From Cryobacterium tepidiphilum (GTDB taxonomy: Bacteria > Actinomycetota > Actinomycetes > Actinomycetales > Microbacteriaceae), in the NCBI RefSeq assembly GCF_003716325.1, contig NZ_RDSR01000002.1:62001-126000 (forward strand): a stretch of DNA of 64,000 nucleotides. Direction: 5' to 3'. The notes beneath the pieces are model-generated. The model had not been told where the DNA came from. It searched no databases and was given only the letters and a program-made list of their open reading frames with translations. Position numbers and translations under genes: made by a program. Shown here piece by piece: positions 61,342-64,000 of this stretch. Positions within the stretch are counted from its first letter, which is position 1. Each line of letters opens with the position of its first letter.

Positions 61342-62685
61342 CTAGGAGACCGCTTCGCCCGGCTCCGACACGACCGGGGCCTCGAGCGCGACCTGCAGGC
61401 CGAAGAGGGCGTCCAGGGCGTCGACGTAGCTCTGCTGCTCGCCCGCGCGGGCCAGCTCCCGGGCGCGCACCATCGGCGTGTGCAGGAGCACTCCGGCGAG
61501 GTGGCGGAGGGCCGCCTCGGTCTGCGCCGAGTCGCCGCGGGTGCGGGCACGCTCGATCTCGGCGTCGAGCACCGTGAAGACGTGGGCACGCAGGGCCACG
61601 ACCGCCGGCGCCAGGCTCTGCTCGCTGGACACCTCCGAGAACTTGCGTGCGGCCCGGCCCACGAGCTCCCGCGCCTCGCTCGTGGCGTCCAGCTCCTCCA
61701 GCGGGGCGTGCAGCTTGATGGTCTCGAGGTCGAGCAGTTCGACGCCGTCGACCTCGATGACATCCGGGTCGACATTGCGCGGGAGGCCGAGGTCGATGAT
61801 CAGCTGCCGCTCCCGGGCGAGGGACGCATCGGGCCCCGGCAGCTGCACGGTGGCGACGACGGAGTGCAGGTCGGCGAGCTCGTTGCGGCCGGCGACCAGC
61901 ACGGACGCGTCGATCACATGGCGGTCGAGCACCGTGCAGGTGACGATGAGGTCTGCCTCGGCGGCCTCGGCGGCCAGCGTGCCCTCGGGAACGAACGCGA
62001 TGCCGTGCGAGGTGGCGAACTTGCGGCCGCGTCCCGAGGGGGAATAGACCCGCACGTCCTCCACCCCGCGGTCGCGGAGCGCCGCGAGGGAGGCGCCGGC
62101 GTACCGGCCGGTGCCCACGAGCAGCACCCGCGTGGCCGCCCAATCGGTGACCCGGGATTCGGCGAGGTCGAGGGCGAGCCGCACGAGCGAGCGGCCGGCC
62201 GACCCGATGCCGGTGCGGTTCTTCACCCCGCGCGAGGTCTGCGAGGCCCGCTGGAACAACCGCTCCAGTTCGGGGCTGGTGGTCCCGGCCGCGCGCGCGG
62301 CCTCCAGCGACCGCCGCACCTGGCCGGCGATCTCCCCCTCACCGACGACAACGGATTCGAGTCCACTGGTCACCGAGAACAGGTGCTGGGCCACGGCGGG
62401 CCCGTGCACGAGCTCGAGGCTCGACCGGAGCACGTCGGCCGCGACGCCCGTGTGGGTGCTGACCGCGCCGACGGCGGCCTCCACGACGGCATCCGTTGCT
62501 GTGCCGAACGGCTGGCCGAGATCGAGGTAAGCCTCGAAGCGGTTGCAGGTGGCGACCACGACCGCACCATCGAGGGCCTGGTGCCGCTGCATGAGGTCCT
62601 GTGCCGTGGCATCCGCGCCGACAGACAATCTCTCGAGTACGTCGAAACTCGAGTTCTTGTGGCTTGCGGAGAGACAAATCAGCAC
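61342..62685 (-). CDS. hemA: Glutamyl-tRNA reductase
   Basis: The first committed enzyme of the C5 haem pathway; it reduces glutamyl-tRNA(Glu) to glutamate semialdehyde. The 447-residue protein has the catalytic cysteine C47 ([12 protein letters not shown]), the [14 protein letters not shown] region near 100-130 (reads [16 protein letters not shown] here), and the NADPH-binding loop [14 protein letters not shown]. The start is GTG 62685. TACAAT on the - strand (62697-62692) ends six bases before it with no ribosome site, so the mRNA may be leaderless. It is divergent from hemE. Confidence 0.93.
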   Translation of the reverse strand: MLICLSASHKNSSFDVLERLSVGADATAQDLMQRHQALDGAVVVATCNRFEAYLDLGQPFGTATDAVVEAAVGAVSTHTGVAADVLRSSLELVHGPAVAQHLFSVTSGLESVVVGEGEIAGQVRRSLEAARAAGTTSPELERLFQRASQTSRGVKNRTGIGSAGRSLVRLALDLAESRVTDWAATRVLLVGTGRYAGASLAALRDRGVEDVRVYSPSGRGRKFATSHGIAFVPEGTLAAEAAEADLIVTCTVLDRHVIDASVLVAGRNELADLHSVVATVQLPGPDASLARERQLIIDLGLPRNVDPDVIEVDGVELLDLETIKLHAPLEELDATSEARELVGRAARKFSEVSSEQSLAPAVVALRAHVFTVLDAEIERARTRGDSAQTEAALRHLAGVLLHTPMVRARELARAGEQQSYVDALDALFGLQVALEAPVVSEPGEAVS

Positions 62686-62691
62686 TGATTC

Positions 62692-62697
62692 ATTGTA
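62692..62697 (-). promoter_or_regulatory. Possible -10 element of hemA
   Basis: TACAAT on the - strand, six bases before the GTG start of hemA, in a position that predicts a leaderless transcript. The -35 is not clear. Confidence 0.4.
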
Positions 62698-62767
62698 CGA
62701 CCAGATTCTACGGGCCGTAGTAGCGGCCGGAATCGCCGCCTTCCGGGATATTTGACACAATCAGCAG

Positions 62768-63946
62768 GTGAACCTCGACGCGCAGCATCCCCTGTCTTCC
62801 GGCCTGACGTCCGCCTCGCGGCTGGTCCGTGCCTACCAGGGGACCCGCCCCGACGTCACCCCGGTCTGGTTCATGCGCCAGGCGGGCCGTTCGCTGCCCG
62901 AGTACCGCGAGCTGCGCGTGGGCACCCGCATGCTCGACGCCTGCCTCGACCCCGAGATGGCCAGCGAGATCACCCTGCAACCGGTGCGCCGCCACAGGGT
63001 GGACGCCGGCATCTTCTTCAGCGACATCGTGGTTCCGCTGCGACTCGTGGGCGTCGACGTGGAGATCGTGCCCGGTCGCGGGCCCGTGCTCGGCACGGCG
63101 ACGCGCACCGCAGCGGATGTCGACGCCCTGGTCGCGCTTGACCCGTCGATTCTCGACGACGCCCTGCTTCCCATTCGGCAGGCGGTCACGCGCACCACCG
63201 ACGAGCTCGGCGAGACCCCCCTGATCGGATTCGCCGGGGCGCCGTTCACCCTCGCCGCCTACCTCGTGGAGGGCGGGCCGTCGAAGGACCACATCCACGC
63301 CCGCACGCTCATGCACGGCGACCCCGAGGCCTGGGCGCGGCTCATGGCCTGGACCGCGGAGGTCACCGGGCGGTTCCTGCGCGCCCAGGTGCTCGCGGGC
63401 GCGAGCGCCGCCCAGCTGTTCGACTCCTGGGCCGGCGCGCTCTCCCTCGACGACTACGCGCGCTACGTGGCGCCGGCCTCCGCGCAGGCGATCTCCCACG
63501 TGCGCGACCTCACCTATGCCGAGCCGGCGGAGACCGGGGAGCCGCTCGACGCGCCCGTCGCGCCCGGAGTCGACGAGCCCGAACCGGAGCCCGCGCTCCG
63601 CAACGTGCCGGTCGTGCACTTCGGCGTCGGCACCGGGGAGCTGCTCAAGGAGATGTACGACATCGGCGCCGACGTCGTGGGCGTGGACTACCGCGTGCCC
63701 CTCGACGAGGCCAACCGGCGCCTCGGCGGCGTCGTGCCGTTACAGGGCAACGTCGACCCGGCGCTCCTGGCCGCCCCGTGGCCGGTGCTCGAGGCGCACG
63801 TGCGCGACGTGCTCGAGCGCGGCCGCACCGCCCCCGCCCACGTGCTGAACCTCGGCCACGGCGTGCCGCCCGAGACGGACCCCGACGTGCTGACCCGCCT
63901 GGTGGAGCTCGTGCACCAGGCCGGCACGACGGCATCCGCCGGCTGA
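62768..63946 (+). CDS. hemE: Uroporphyrinogen decarboxylase
   Basis: HemE removes four carboxyl groups from uroporphyrinogen III. The 392-residue protein has the N-terminal signature TPVWFMRQAGRSLPEYR and FFSDIVVPL, then GFAGAPFTLAAYLVEGG. About 28 residues rich in proline and acidic side chains (near 251-278) are inserted before VPVVHFGVGTGELL, which makes it longer than the usual 340-360 residues. The start is GTG 62768. The gene for the next oxidation step follows two bases after the stop. Confidence 0.93.
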   Translation: MNLDAQHPLSSGLTSASRLVRAYQGTRPDVTPVWFMRQAGRSLPEYRELRVGTRMLDACLDPEMASEITLQPVRRHRVDAGIFFSDIVVPLRLVGVDVEIVPGRGPVLGTATRTAADVDALVALDPSILDDALLPIRQAVTRTTDELGETPLIGFAGAPFTLAAYLVEGGPSKDHIHARTLMHGDPEAWARLMAWTAEVTGRFLRAQVLAGASAAQLFDSWAGALSLDDYARYVAPASAQAISHVRDLTYAEPAETGEPLDAPVAPGVDEPEPEPALRNVPVVHFGVGTGELLKEMYDIGADVVGVDYRVPLDEANRRLGGVVPLQGNVDPALLAAPWPVLEAHVRDVLERGRTAPAHVLNLGHGVPPETDPDVLTRLVELVHQAGTTASAG

Positions 63947-63948
63947 CC

Positions 63949-64000
63949 ATGGGCGCACCGCTCGGCCCGCTCAAGAAAGAGGTCGCCGTCATCGGCGGCG
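63949..64000 (+). CDS. hemG: Protoporphyrinogen/coproporphyrinogen oxidase, start only
   Basis: Only 17 codons are in the window. They read MGAPLGPLKKEVAVIGG, the beginning of an FAD-binding Rossmann fold. Directly after hemE in actinobacteria this is normally the coproporphyrinogen III oxidase (HemG/HemY/CgoX). The identity rests mainly on position. Confidence 0.6.
   Translation, partial: MGAPLGPLKKEVAVIGG

Overview
This window comes from a high-GC actinobacterium, most likely a member of the Microbacteriaceae. The evidence is the chromosome-origin gene order (parB-parA-rsmG-jag-yidC-yidD-rnpA-rpmH-dnaA-dnaN-gnd-recF-DUF721-gyrB-gyrA-DUF3566-tRNA-Ile-tRNA-Ala), followed by the actinobacterial envelope cluster (crgA, class E sortase, a PASTA Ser/Thr kinase pair, pbpA, rodA, PP2C phosphatase and two FHA proteins). 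NucS mismatch endonuclease, many GTG/TTG starts and several apparently leaderless genes also fit. I do not name a genus.

Positions 1-9,100 are the left side of the origin. A thioredoxin (cut by the window edge), a PLP aminotransferase and a D-Ala-D-Ala ligase-like ATP-grasp protein lie on the + strand. A 0.9 kb gene-free stretch with six parS sites follows, then the parB-to-rpmH run on the - strand. A seventh parS site covers the start codon of parA. DnaA boxes lie both upstream of dnaA (8.9 kb) and between dnaA and dnaN (10.5-10.9 kb), so the origin is around 8.9-10.9 kb.

Positions 9.1-34.2 kb hold the replication genes (dnaA, dnaN, recF, gyrB, gyrA) on the + strand, two tRNAs, an exopolyphosphatase, a cyclophilin and a rhomboid protease. 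The cell-division and peptidoglycan signalling cluster comes next. Its - strand genes fhaA-fhaB-pstP-rodA-pbpA-PASTA kinase overlap head to tail by a few bases and look like one operon.

Positions 34.4-40.4 kb are the accessory part. Downstream of a tRNA-Leu, two 38-bp near-identical copies of a terminator bound 5.8 kb holding a small HTH gene, a complete IS256-family element, a secreted Rhs/YD-repeat protein of about 1,096 residues and a small two-helix membrane protein. The Rhs C-terminal tip (84 residues, hydrophobic, glycine-rich, two cysteines) and the gene after it use codons unlike the Rhs core. This is the pattern expected of an exchanged toxin tip with its own immunity gene, and it is the best candidate for an undescribed system here.

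Positions 40.4-64 kb return to ordinary chromosome: Kup potassium uptake, a CBS protein translationally coupled to an ArsB/NhaD-type transporter, CtaG overlapping a convergent PAP2 phosphatase, a SulP transporter, a coiled-coil protein, a HAD phosphatase, nucS, MFS and MATE exporters and an M13 metallopeptidase. They are followed by a beta-lactamase-fold protein without its catalytic motif, a DUF4287/DUF5655-type protein, glycyl-tRNA synthetase, another MFS protein, a zinc alcohol dehydrogenase, and divergent hemA and hemE-hemG (cut by the right edge). Several intergenic spaces carry palindromic or duplicated repeats that look like dispersed elements.
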